Below, piece after piece: positions 1 to 7,565 of a stretch of DNA of 33,655 nt. The stretch's first letter is position 1, and every line of letters begins with the position of its first letter. Source of the DNA: Comamonadaceae bacterium (lineage in GTDB: Bacteria; Pseudomonadota; Gammaproteobacteria; Burkholderiales; Burkholderiaceae_C); NCBI GenBank assembly GCA_947450675.1, contig CANFWI010000006.1, forward strand, positions 65,447-99,101. Direction: 5' to 3'. A model generated the notes under the pieces. That model saw only the letters and a program-made list of their open reading frames with translations, was not told where the DNA came from and searched no databases. Both the position numbers and the translations under genes were made by a program.

Positions 1-711
1 ACCAGCTTGACGCGCGTGCTCGCGCAAGGCTGCTGGAGTGAGCAAGTGCTCTTCGGCGCCAGCCCGTCAAACCTAGCTGGCTTCACGGCCATGGGTGAAC
101 CGCAAGCCTTTCAAGTGCTGAAAGCGGGCCAGCCTATAGCTGAGGTGCACTGGGCGATCAGCGGTGTGCACAACCAGTTGAATGCGCTGGCCGCCATCGC
201 TGCGGCTGAGCATGTTGGCGTCAGTCCAAGCACCGCAGCCCAAGCGCTGAGCACCTTTGAAAACGTCAAACGGCGCATGGAAGTGCGCGGCGTGGTGCAA
301 CGCCCGGGCGGCGACATCACGGTGTATGACGACTTTGCCCACCACCCGACCGCCATCCACACCACTGTCGACGGCTTGCGCCGGCAACTGAACGCGCAAG
401 GCCACACGGCAGCACGCATCTTGGCGATTTTCGAGCCGCGCAGCAACACCATGAAGTTAGGCACCATGACGGCACAGCTGCCGTGGAGCTTGGAGCAAGC
501 CGATCTGGCGTTTTGCCACGCCGGCGGTCTGGACTGGGATGCCAGAGCTGCCCTCGCCACTATGGGTGCGCGGGCCCAGGTGGCCGACACACTCGAAGCG
601 CTGCTGGCCCAAGTCAAAGCCGCCGCCTTGCCCGGCGACCATTTGCTGTGCATGAGCAATGGCGGCTTTGGCGGCATTCACGCCAAATTGCTGGCCGCGC
701 TGGCGACCTGA
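1..711 (+). CDS. mpl: Mpl, UDP-MurNAc:L-Ala-gamma-D-Glu-mDAP ligase, 3' part
   Basis: This is the C-terminal 236 codons of a Mur-ligase-family protein; the start lies before the window and the reading frame is open from base 1. Mpl attaches the tripeptide recovered from old wall to UDP-MurNAc in the cytoplasm, bypassing MurC, MurD and MurE. Visible are the HNQLNALAAIAAA segment ending the central ATPase domain, then VYDDFAHHPTAI and the IFEPRSNTMK motif of the C-terminal Mur ligase domain. The run FCHAGGLDWD and the lack of a MurC-like end favour Mpl over MurC, and a separate complete murC lies at 21830-23239. The gene ends 4 nt from the stop of the convergent DAHP synthase gene, with no terminator visible between them. 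Confidence 0.9.
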   Translation, partial: TSLTRVLAQGCWSEQVLFGASPSNLAGFTAMGEPQAFQVLKAGQPIAEVHWAISGVHNQLNALAAIAAAEHVGVSPSTAAQALSTFENVKRRMEVRGVVQRPGGDITVYDDFAHHPTAIHTTVDGLRRQLNAQGHTAARILAIFEPRSNTMKLGTMTAQLPWSLEQADLAFCHAGGLDWDARAALATMGARAQVADTLEALLAQVKAAALPGDHLLCMSNGGFGGIHAKLLAALAT

Positions 712-715
712 AAGT

Positions 716-1840
716 TCAGCGGGCGCGCCTGGCCTTCACGGACTGCGACAAGCCTTCCAGCAGATCCAGCGAATCGCCCCAGCTCAGGCAGGCGTCGGTG
801 ATGCTCTGGCCGTATGCCAGAGCTTTCGGGTCGTCCTTGCCGGGCGTGAACTTCTGCGCGCCGGGGTTCAAATGACTCTCCACCATCAGGCCGAAGACCT
901 GGCGTGAGCCACCCGCCACTTGGGCCCCGATGTCACGCGCCACTTCCAGCTGCTTTTCATGCTGTTTGGAGCTGTTGGCGTGACTGCAATCGACCATCAA
1001 GGTGGCCGGCAATTTGGCGGCCTCGAGGTCTTTGCAGGCAGCGTTGACGCTGGCGGCGTCGTAGTTAGGTGCTTTGCCGCCGCGCAAAATCACATGACAG
1101 TCCGGGTTGCCATTGGTTTGCACAATCGCCACTTGGCCGTTTTTGTGCACCGACAAAAAGTGGTGACCGCGCGCCGCTGCTTGAATCGCGTCGGTAGCGA
1201 TGCGGATGTTGCCATCCGTGCCATTCTTGAAGCCAATCGGGGCTGAAATACCTGACGCCAATTCGCGGTGCACCTGACTTTCGGTGGTGCGCGCACCGAT
1301 CGCGCCCCAGGCGATCAAATCACCGATGTATTGCGGTGAAATCACGTCCAGAAACTCGCTCCCAGCGGGCAAGCCAATCCGGTTGATGTCGATCAGCAAC
1401 TGACGCGCAATCCGCAGACCTTCATCGATGCGGTAGCTTTCATCCAAGTACGGGTCATTGATGAGGCCCTTCCAGCCGACCGTGGTGCGCGGCTTTTCGA
1501 AGTACACACGCATCACAATTTCCAACGTATCGGCGTATTTGTGGCGCTGCTCGACCAGCTTGCGGGCGTATTCCAAAGCCGCCATCGGGTCATGAATCGA
1601 GCAAGGGCCGATGACCACCAACAGGCGGTCGTCGGTGCCGGCCATGATGTTGTGAATATTGTGGCGGGTCTGGGTGATCAGACTCTCAACCGGCGTGCCG
1701 TCGATCGGGAAGAAGCGAATTAAATGCTCGGGCGGTGGAAGCACGGTGATGTCCTTGATGCGTTCGTCGTCGGTCTGGCTGGTTTTGTCGACGGGACGCA
1801 CATAGCGGGCTTCGCTGGTGGTTTGGACTGACGCATTCAT
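716..1840 (-). CDS. aroG: Class I 3-deoxy-7-phosphoheptulonate (DAHP) synthase
   Basis: DAHP synthase condenses phosphoenolpyruvate with erythrose 4-phosphate, the first step of the shikimate pathway to Phe, Tyr and Trp. The 374-residue protein has the AroF/G/H family features: VVIGPCSIHD near residue 77, the FEKPRTTVGWKG phosphate-binding segment, GARTTESQVHRE, GFKNGTDG and VDCSHANSSK. Length is normal for the family. Whether it is inhibited by Phe, Tyr or Trp cannot be read reliably, so the aroG symbol is a family label. The start has a good Shine-Dalgarno (AAGGA, 8 nt before the ATG). It lies 40 nt downstream of a terminator preceded by an aromatic-rich leader peptide, so expression is probably attenuated by aromatic aminoacyl-tRNA supply. 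Confidence 0.95.
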   Translation of the reverse strand: MNASVQTTSEARYVRPVDKTSQTDDERIKDITVLPPPEHLIRFFPIDGTPVESLITQTRHNIHNIMAGTDDRLLVVIGPCSIHDPMAALEYARKLVEQRHKYADTLEIVMRVYFEKPRTTVGWKGLINDPYLDESYRIDEGLRIARQLLIDINRIGLPAGSEFLDVISPQYIGDLIAWGAIGARTTESQVHRELASGISAPIGFKNGTDGNIRIATDAIQAAARGHHFLSVHKNGQVAIVQTNGNPDCHVILRGGKAPNYDAASVNAACKDLEAAKLPATLMVDCSHANSSKQHEKQLEVARDIGAQVAGGSRQVFGLMVESHLNPGAQKFTPGKDDPKALAYGQSITDACLSWGDSLDLLEGLSQSVKARRAR

Positions 1841-1879
1841 GACGGGCTTCCTTCTGGGTTAACGGGGAAATTCAGATGC

Positions 1880-1911
1880 AAAAAAAAACCGCCGGGGGTC
1901 CGGCGGTTTTT
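1880..1911 (-). terminator. Attenuator: intrinsic terminator before the DAHP synthase gene
   Basis: On the minus strand a 7-bp GC stem (CCGCCGG paired with CCGGCGG, + coordinates 1900-1906 and 1889-1895) closes a 4-nt loop. It can be lengthened by A-T pairs and is followed by about 9 T residues (1880-1888). It lies between the leader peptide stop and the DAHP synthase Shine-Dalgarno, so it must be read through for the gene to be expressed. Directly visible; the regulatory role is inferred from its position. Confidence 0.9.
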
Positions 1912-1961
1912 GAGATTCAGCTGCGTTTTTTAGACTTACGCAAGGATCTCTCTACCGCCGG
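1900..1961 (-). promoter_or_regulatory. Antiterminator pairing of the aromatic attenuator
   Basis: Within the leader peptide reading frame the minus strand reads CCGGCGG (+ coordinates 1955-1961). This is a perfect 7-nt complement of the CCGCCGG that forms the 5' arm of the terminator (1900-1906), so the two structures exclude each other. A ribosome stalled on the aromatic codons at 1978-1995 would leave CCGGCGG free and allow antitermination. A ribosome that reaches the stop at 1936 would cover it and let the terminator form. Confidence 0.82.
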
Positions 1962-2010
1962 AGGCGCTTGAGAACCAAAAGTAAGAAAAATAAAAAGCTG
2001 CTGAATGCAT
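1936..2010 (-). CDS. Aromatic-rich attenuation leader peptide (24 aa)
   Basis: A 24-codon frame runs from ATG at 2008-2010 to TAA at 1936-1938. Residues 6-13 read FYFSYFWF, seven aromatic residues out of eight, covering Phe (4), Tyr (2) and Trp (1). The Ser-Gly-Gly codons at 17-19 carry the antiterminator sequence. It precedes a terminator and then DAHP synthase, the committed enzyme for all three amino acids, which is the classical arrangement for transcription attenuation by translating ribosomes. There is no Shine-Dalgarno; instead a -10-like TACATT ends 6 nt before the ATG, so the transcript may begin at the start codon. The peptide itself probably has no further function. Confidence 0.88.
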   Translation of the reverse strand: MHSAAFYFSYFWFSSASGGREILA

Positions 2011-2016
2011 GGGTTC

Positions 2017-2022
2017 AATGTA
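2017..2022 (-). promoter_or_regulatory. Putative -10 box (TACATT) of the attenuator transcript
   Basis: TACATT, preceded by TGC (extended -10 form), ends exactly 6 nt before the leader peptide ATG. No good -35 is visible 16-18 nt upstream, where the sequence is a T-run. If used, transcription would begin at or next to the ATG. Support comes from the same spacing at four other starts in this window. Confidence 0.5.
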
Positions 2023-2047
2023 GCACAGGTGGTTGACGCGAAAAAAA

Positions 2048-3583
2048 TCAAGCGGTGCCGCCGACCGTCAGGCCGTCGATGCGCAAGGTCGGCTGGCCCA
2101 CGCCCACGGGCACGCTCTGGCCTTCTTTGCCGCAGGTGCCGACACCGCTGTCGAGCGCCATGTCATTGCCCATCATGGTCACGCGTGTCAGCGCATCAGG
2201 GCCGTTGCCGACAATCGTCGCGCCCTTGACGGGGTAGAGAATCTTGCCGTTTTCAACCCAGAAGGCTTCGCTGGCTGAGAAGACGAATTTGCCGGAAGTG
2301 ATGTCGACCTGACCGCCGCCAAAGTTGGTGGCGTAAAGCCCCTTCTTGATGCTCGCCACGATCTCTTCGGGAGCCTTGTCACCGCCCAGCATGTAGGTGT
2401 TGGTCATGCGCGGCATCGGCGTGTGCGCGTAGCTTTCGCGGCGGCCGTTGCCGGTCGGTTTGACCTTCATCAAGCGCGCATTCATCGAGTCTTGGATGTA
2501 GCCCTTCAAGATACCGTCCTCGATCAACACATTGCGCTGGCTGGCATTGCCTTCATCGTCCACGTTGAGGGAACCGCGGCGGTCGGCCAAGGTGCCGTCA
2601 TCCAGCACCGTCACGCCTTTGGCCGCTACGCGCTCGCCAATGCGGCCGGCGAAAGCGCTCGAGCCCTTGCGATTGAAGTCACCCTCCAATCCGTGGCCAA
2701 TCGCTTCGTGCAACAAAATACCGGGCCAGCCAGAGCCCAACACCACAGTCATCTGACCGGCGGGCGCTGGGCGAGCTTCGAGATTGGTCAGCGCGGCTTT
2801 GACCGCCGCATCGACATATTCATTGATCTGGTCTTCGCCGAAATACGCCAAGCCAAAGCGACCGCCGCCGCCGCCTGAACCGACTTCGCGCCGGCTCACG
2901 CCCGCGATTTTTTGCTCGGCAATCACCGTCACGCTCAAGCGCACCAAAGGCCGTACATCGGCCGCCAGCGTGCCGTCGGCGCGCGCCACCATGATCACGT
3001 CATATTCGCTGGCCAAGCCGGCCATGACTTGCACCACGCGCGGGTCTTTGGCTTTGGCGAGTTTTTCAACGCGCTCCAGCAACTTGACTTTGGCCGTGCT
3101 GTCGAGCGAGGCAATCGGGTCGATGTCGCTGTACAGCGAACGGCTACCCGCCACTTTGCGGGCGCTTGTCTTGACTCGGCCTGCCTTGGTGGCGGCTGAA
3201 ATGGTGCGGACGGTGCGGGCCGCGTCGAGCAGAGAGGCTTCAGAAATATCGTCTGAGTACGCAAAAGCGGTTTTCTCGCCGCTGACAGCGCGCACGCCAA
3301 CACCTTGGTCAATGCTGAAGGAGCCGGTTTTGACAATGCCTTCTTCCAAGCTCCAGCCTTCGCTGCGGGTGTACTGGAAATACAGGTCAGCGTCATCCAC
3401 GCCGTACGACGTGATCTCGCCCAAGGCCCGGCGCAAATGCGCTTCAGTCAGCCCAAAGGGTGCCAGCAGCAACTTTTCAGCGATGGCCAGCCGCTCAGAC
3501 GTCGCATCGGCGTGGGGCCGGGCGCTGGGCGCAAAGAAGTCTGTTTTACGAGCCGAACCGGGGGAGGATTTGAGTGACACCAT
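2048..3583 (-). CDS. tldD: TldD metalloprotease component
   Basis: TldD forms a heterodimeric zinc protease with TldE/PmbA that trims unfolded or modified peptides in the cytoplasm. The 511-residue protein carries the TldD zinc motif HEAIGHGLEGD near residue 290, the conserved DDGTLADRRGSLNVDDEG run after it, and the family C-terminus GTCGKEGQSVPVG. It has about 30 more N-terminal residues than I expect for the family. The chosen ATG at 3583 has no Shine-Dalgarno, but TACAAT ends 6 nt upstream, which supports this start on a leaderless transcript. The partner tldE is not in the window. It lies 54 nt downstream of rodA and upstream of the aromatic attenuator. Confidence 0.95.
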   Translation of the reverse strand: MVSLKSSPGSARKTDFFAPSARPHADATSERLAIAEKLLLAPFGLTEAHLRRALGEITSYGVDDADLYFQYTRSEGWSLEEGIVKTGSFSIDQGVGVRAVSGEKTAFAYSDDISEASLLDAARTVRTISAATKAGRVKTSARKVAGSRSLYSDIDPIASLDSTAKVKLLERVEKLAKAKDPRVVQVMAGLASEYDVIMVARADGTLAADVRPLVRLSVTVIAEQKIAGVSRREVGSGGGGGRFGLAYFGEDQINEYVDAAVKAALTNLEARPAPAGQMTVVLGSGWPGILLHEAIGHGLEGDFNRKGSSAFAGRIGERVAAKGVTVLDDGTLADRRGSLNVDDEGNASQRNVLIEDGILKGYIQDSMNARLMKVKPTGNGRRESYAHTPMPRMTNTYMLGGDKAPEEIVASIKKGLYATNFGGGQVDITSGKFVFSASEAFWVENGKILYPVKGATIVGNGPDALTRVTMMGNDMALDSGVGTCGKEGQSVPVGVGQPTLRIDGLTVGGTA

Positions 3584-3589
3584 GAAGTC

Positions 3590-3595
3590 ATTGTA
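3590..3595 (-). promoter_or_regulatory. Putative -10 box (TACAAT) of tldD
   Basis: TACAAT matches five of six positions of the sigma-70 -10 consensus and ends exactly 6 nt before the tldD ATG, where no Shine-Dalgarno is present. No convincing -35 is seen in the GC-rich stretch upstream. Probable leaderless start; tldD could also be read from rodA. Confidence 0.5.
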
Positions 3596-3637
3596 GGCAG
3601 TCTGCCTGAGCCGCGCGGCCGGGAGGGGTTCTACCTT

Positions 3638-4792
3638 TCAAGACTGAATCAGCCGTTTCGACTTGGCAATTGACATCAAAATCCCGACCGCCAGCCCCAG
3701 CGTGACCATCGCCGTGCCGCCGTAGCTGATGAAGGGCAATGGCACGCCGACCACCGGCAAAATGCCGCTGACCATGCCCATGTTGACGAACGCATAGGTG
3801 AAGAAAATCATGGTTACCGCGCCCGCCAACAGTCGGGCAAACAGCGTCGGTGCATCCAGCGCAATAGCCAGCCCGCGCAAGATCAGGAAAATAAAACCGC
3901 CGATCAGCATCAGATTGCCCAGCAGTCCAAACTCTTCCGAAAAGGCGGCAAAAATGAAGTCAGTCGTGCGCTCTGGAATGAACTCCAGATGGGTTTGCGT
4001 GCCGGCCATGAAGCCTTTGCCAAAAATACCGCCAGAGCCAATGGCGATCATCCCCTGAATGATGTGAAAGCCCCGGCCCAGTGGGTCACGCGAAGGGTCG
4101 AGCAGCGTGCAAATGCGCTGCTGCTGGTAGTCATGCAGAATTGGCCAACGCATGCCGTCGGCGCACAACTGCGGTTCAAACCACACCACCAAAGTGATGC
4201 ACACCAAGCCCAGCAGCACTGGCGGCACAATCAGTCGCCAGCTCAGGCCAGCGAAAAAAATCACCGCCAGCCCGGCCGCCAACACCAGCAGCGAGGTACC
4301 CAGATCCGGCTGCTTCATGATGAGACCCACCGGCACCACCAGCAGCAGTCCCGCCGCCAGAAAATCAAGCGGCCGCAATTGCCCTTCGCGCTTTTGGAAC
4401 CACCAAGCCAGCATCAGCGGCATGGCGATTTTCAGGATTTCGCTGGGTTGAATAACCACCCCCAGATTGATCCAGCGTTTAGCGCCTTTTTTGGTCACGC
4501 CGAACACCGCAACGGCCACCAACAGCGCCACACCCAACACATAAATAGGCACGGCAAACGCCATCAGCCGCTGCGGTGGAATCTGCGCCACCACAAACAT
4601 GATGGCCCCGGCAATCAGCATGTTGCGGCCATGGTCGACAAAACGCGTGCCGTGGTCATAACCAGACGAATACATGATCAGTAGCCCGGCACACGCCAGC
4701 AAGAAAACCGCAAAAGCCAAGGGCCCGTCAAACCCTTGAAACAGGGGCGCGATGCGACGCAATAAAGTGGGTTTTTCAAAAGTGACGGCCAT
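3638..4792 (-). CDS. rodA: RodA, SEDS peptidoglycan glycosyltransferase (elongasome)
   Basis: RodA polymerises lipid II into glycan strands for lateral wall growth, working with PBP2. The 384-residue protein is an integral inner-membrane protein with about ten hydrophobic segments. It shows SEDS family hallmarks: GAKRWINLG with QPSEILKIAMPL in the first half, KQPDLGTSLL in the middle, and a C-terminal PLPFISYGGTAM run. Motif details and length fit RodA rather than FtsW, and ftsW is at 24315-25559. The usual partners mreBCD and the PBP2 gene are not adjacent: the next gene upstream is divergent yqiA, 32 nt away. The start lacks a Shine-Dalgarno and has GATAAT ending 6 nt before ATG. Confidence 0.94.
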   Translation of the reverse strand: MAVTFEKPTLLRRIAPLFQGFDGPLAFAVFLLACAGLLIMYSSGYDHGTRFVDHGRNMLIAGAIMFVVAQIPPQRLMAFAVPIYVLGVALLVAVAVFGVTKKGAKRWINLGVVIQPSEILKIAMPLMLAWWFQKREGQLRPLDFLAAGLLLVVPVGLIMKQPDLGTSLLVLAAGLAVIFFAGLSWRLIVPPVLLGLVCITLVVWFEPQLCADGMRWPILHDYQQQRICTLLDPSRDPLGRGFHIIQGMIAIGSGGIFGKGFMAGTQTHLEFIPERTTDFIFAAFSEEFGLLGNLMLIGGFIFLILRGLAIALDAPTLFARLLAGAVTMIFFTYAFVNMGMVSGILPVVGVPLPFISYGGTAMVTLGLAVGILMSIAKSKRLIQS

Positions 4793-4798
4793 ACCCTA

Positions 4799-4804
4799 AT
4801 TATC
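4799..4804 (-). promoter_or_regulatory. Putative -10 box (GATAAT) of rodA
   Basis: GATAAT, five of six consensus positions, ends exactly 6 nt before the rodA ATG. It sits in the 32-nt divergent gap shared with yqiA. The -35 region at 16-18 nt spacing is not consensus-like. Confidence 0.45.
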
Positions 4805-4812
4805 CGTCAAGC

Positions 4813-4818
4813 TACCAT
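4813..4818 (+). promoter_or_regulatory. Putative -10 box (TACCAT) of yqiA
   Basis: TACCAT fits the TANNNT pattern and ends exactly 6 nt before the yqiA ATG, which has no Shine-Dalgarno. It lies back to back with the rodA -10 candidate, the two boxes being 8 nt apart. A -35 is not evident. Confidence 0.4.
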
Positions 4819-4824
4819 CGTCGA

Positions 4825-5409
4825 ATGTCCACGACTCATCTGCTTTACCTGCACGGTTTTCGCTCTTCGCCGCGCTCCATGAAGGCCATGAAAATGGCCG
4901 ACGCTGTCCAATCCCGCCACCCACAAGTGCATTGGTGGTGCCCACAGTTACCGCCGTCACCTCGCGAAGCCATGACGCTGCTGATGGCCGGTGTGGCGCA
5001 ATGGCCAGCCCACAACATGGCCGTGGTCGGTTCGTCGCTGGGCGGCTTTTACGCCACTTGGATCGCTGCGCAAACCGGCTGCAAAGCCGTTTTACTGAAT
5101 CCAGCGATTGACCCGGCGCGCGACTTGAGCCGTTACATTGGCGAACAAACAAATTGGCATGACCCGCTGGAGACTTTTTTCTTCAAACCCGAGTTTGTGC
5201 AGGAACTGCAAGACCTCCAAGCCGGCCCCTTGGCGCAGCCCGAGCGCTTGCTGGCCATCATCGCCAAGGGCGACGAAGTGCTGGACTGGCGCGAGATGAG
5301 CACTCGCTACGCCGCCGCCCACCAGAAGCTGCTGGAAGGCGGCGACCACGCCCTCAGCGATTTCGACGCCCACTTGGACGAAGTTCTGGCCTTTTTAGAC
5401 TTGGCCTGA
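4825..5409 (+). CDS. yqiA: YqiA/YcfP-family alpha/beta hydrolase (esterase)
   Basis: The protein is 194 residues and lines up along its length with my recollection of E. coli YqiA, including the opening LLYLHGFRSSPRSMKA. The nucleophile elbow GSSLGGFYATW (Ser near residue 73), an Asp in AKGDEVLDWREM and a His in EGGDHALSDF give a complete catalytic triad. E. coli YqiA is known as an esterase on short-chain esters; the physiological substrate is unclear. No signal peptide, so probably cytoplasmic. The homologous N-terminus supports the ATG at 4825 even though it has no Shine-Dalgarno. A 41-nt gap separates it from the ribonuclease gene. Confidence 0.9.
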   Translation: MSTTHLLYLHGFRSSPRSMKAMKMADAVQSRHPQVHWWCPQLPPSPREAMTLLMAGVAQWPAHNMAVVGSSLGGFYATWIAAQTGCKAVLLNPAIDPARDLSRYIGEQTNWHDPLETFFFKPEFVQELQDLQAGPLAQPERLLAIIAKGDEVLDWREMSTRYAAAHQKLLEGGDHALSDFDAHLDEVLAFLDLA

Positions 5410-5437
5410 AACCGCTGCGCCGGGCCGGTGCCCATGG

Positions 5438-5443
5438 GACAAT
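5438..5443 (+). promoter_or_regulatory. Possible -10 box (GACAAT) of the RNB gene
   Basis: GACAAT, four of six consensus positions, ends 7 nt before the ATG at 5451, which has no clear Shine-Dalgarno. Weaker than the other candidates and 1 nt off their spacing. Confidence 0.3.
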
Positions 5444-5450
5444 TCGGCGC

Positions 5451-7535
5451 ATGCACACATTGTTTGAAGAAGCCGGCAAATTTCTGGCCGGCCGCATCCT
5501 GTCGGAATCCGACGCCTCGCTGCAGGTCGAACTGGACTCCGGTAAACGGGTCAAGGTCAAAGCCGCCCACGCCCTGCTGAAATTTGAAAAACCGGCGCCC
5601 GCCGAATTGGTCGCCAAAGGCCAGCTGCTCAGTCTGGAGATTGACCTCGACTTGGCTTGGGAGTTCGCCAGCGACGAAGAGTTCGGTTTTGCCGATCTGG
5701 CGCGCGACTATTTCAGCGCCGACCCGAGCCAGGCGCCCAGCATTGAGCAACAAGCCGCGGCCTTGTTCCGGCTGTTTGAGTCGCCGCACTACTTTCGCCG
5801 CGCCGGCAAAGGTCGCTTCAAAAAAGCCCCGGCCGACATCTTGCAACTGGCGCTCGCCGGTATCGAGAAGAAAAAACAGCTCGCAGCGCAAATCACCGCT
5901 TGGGCCGAAGAACTGGCGCAAGGCCAATGCCCAGACCCGGTGCGCGAGCAGCTTTACAAGATTCTCTTCAAGCCCGACAAAAACAGCGCCGAATACAAAG
6001 CCGTGGTCGAAGCGGCGCGTGCCACGCATCTGCAACCGCTGGACTTGCTGCAGCGCGCCGGCGCGATCGCCTCGGCCTACCAGTTCCACTGGAAGCGCTT
6101 TTTGTTCGAGAATTTCCCCAAAGGCACGGGCTTTCCGGCCTTGCAAGCGCCGGCTGCACCGGACGAATTGCCCCTGGCCGATGTGCGGGCCTTTTCCATC
6201 GACGACTCCAGCACCACCGAGATTGACGACGCGCTGTCGGTGCAAGGCTTTGGCAGCGGCACTATCACGCTGGGCATTCACATTGCAGCGCCCGGACTCG
6301 CAGTGCTGCCCGGCAGCGCCATCGACGCGCTCGGCCGAGCGCGCCTGTCGACGGTCTACATGCCTGGCTACAAGCTGACCATGCTGCCCGACGAAGTGGT
6401 GCAAAACTACACGCTGCAAGAGGGTCGCAACTGCCCGGCCTTGTCGCTTTATGTCACGCTCGACGAAGCCACGCTGGAAATTCGCGAGACCGTCACGCGG
6501 CTCGACTTGGTGCCGATCATCAGCAACCTGCGCCACGACAAACTCGACACCACCTTCACCGAAGCATTTTTTGAAACCGCACTGACCAGCGCGCCACCGG
6601 CCGATGTCGCCTGGGGCGTGGAACTGTGCTTTTTGCACCGGCTGGCGCGGCACCTCAAGGCGCAGCGCGAAGTGGTCCGCGGCAAGCCCGAAAACTTCAA
6701 CCGGCCCGACTACAACTTCAAGCTCGACAACCCTTCAGGCGGCGAACCGCAGGGTGACGAGACCGTCAGCATCAGCATTCGCCAGCGCGGCGCACCGCTT
6801 GATTTGATCGTCGCCGAGGCCATGATTTTGGCCAACAGCACTTGGGGCGAATGGCTGGCCGAGCATGGCGTGCCGGGCATTTACCGCAGCCAAGCCAGCA
6901 TGGCGCCGGGTGTCAAAGTTCGCATGGGCACCAAGGCCTTGCCGCACGCCGGCATTGGCGTCAAAAGCTACGCTTGGAGCACCTCACCGCTACGCCGTTA
7001 TGTCGACTTGGTGAACCAGTGGCAAATCATTTCATGCGTGCGGCATGGCCGCACTGCCGCACTGGCCGCACCGTTCAAACAACGCGACACCGAACTCTTC
7101 GCCATCATCTCGGGCTTCGACGCGGCCTACAGCGCGTACAACGGTTTTCAGTCGGGCATCGAGCGTTACTGGACACTCAAATACCTGCAGCAAAACGGCA
7201 TCACCGAGCTCACCGCGACCTTCTTCAAAGACAACTTGGTGCGCGCCGATGACTTGCCGCTGGTGCTGCCGGCAGCGGGTGCGCAAGGCTTGCCACGCGG
7301 TGCACGGGTGCGCGTCAAGCTGGGCGAGATTGACGAGATCACGCTGGACATCCACAGCACCGTGATCGAGCGGCTCGACACCGAACCCGAAGACGCCGCA
7401 GCGGCCACAGACGAGGACTTGGATTCCGAAGAATCCGAATTCGCCGTCGGCCCGATCTCGATCGCCGTGGACCTCAGCGAAAACGACAGCGATACAGCCA
7501 GCGCGGTCAACACCGTCAGTGCGCCCGCCGCTTAA
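5451..7535 (+). CDS. RNB-domain exoribonuclease (RNase II family)
   Basis: This 694-residue protein is a 3'-to-5' exoribonuclease of the RNase II/RNase R superfamily. The RNB catalytic signature AFSIDDSSTTEIDDALSVQ near residues 246-264 contains the acidic residues that bind the metal ions, and the later SPLRRYVDLVNQWQ segment is also characteristic. The first 230 residues are OB-fold or related sequence typical of the Burkholderiales version rather than of E. coli rnb. The C-terminal 50 residues after the S1-like part are acidic and low-complexity (EPEDAAAATDEDLDSEESEF). It is separated by 30 nt from the TonB-like gene, probably in one operon. I give no symbol because RNase II and R paralogues are easily confused. 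Confidence 0.92.
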   Translation: MHTLFEEAGKFLAGRILSESDASLQVELDSGKRVKVKAAHALLKFEKPAPAELVAKGQLLSLEIDLDLAWEFASDEEFGFADLARDYFSADPSQAPSIEQQAAALFRLFESPHYFRRAGKGRFKKAPADILQLALAGIEKKKQLAAQITAWAEELAQGQCPDPVREQLYKILFKPDKNSAEYKAVVEAARATHLQPLDLLQRAGAIASAYQFHWKRFLFENFPKGTGFPALQAPAAPDELPLADVRAFSIDDSSTTEIDDALSVQGFGSGTITLGIHIAAPGLAVLPGSAIDALGRARLSTVYMPGYKLTMLPDEVVQNYTLQEGRNCPALSLYVTLDEATLEIRETVTRLDLVPIISNLRHDKLDTTFTEAFFETALTSAPPADVAWGVELCFLHRLARHLKAQREVVRGKPENFNRPDYNFKLDNPSGGEPQGDETVSISIRQRGAPLDLIVAEAMILANSTWGEWLAEHGVPGIYRSQASMAPGVKVRMGTKALPHAGIGVKSYAWSTSPLRRYVDLVNQWQIISCVRHGRTAALAAPFKQRDTELFAIISGFDAAYSAYNGFQSGIERYWTLKYLQQNGITELTATFFKDNLVRADDLPLVLPAAGAQGLPRGARVRVKLGEIDEITLDIHSTVIERLDTEPEDAAAATDEDLDSEESEFAVGPISIAVDLSENDSDTASAVNTVSAPAA

Positions 7536-7565
7536 AACGCGGCGCCTCACCACAGCAGCCAACCC

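Noticed and set aside
5307-6653. Long open frame (448 codons) on the minus strand opposite the RNB gene
   Set aside because: It mirrors the third-position GC pattern of the real gene, has an odd composition rich in Arg, Gly and Gln, and shows no recognisable motif. Coding evidence on the plus strand is decisive.
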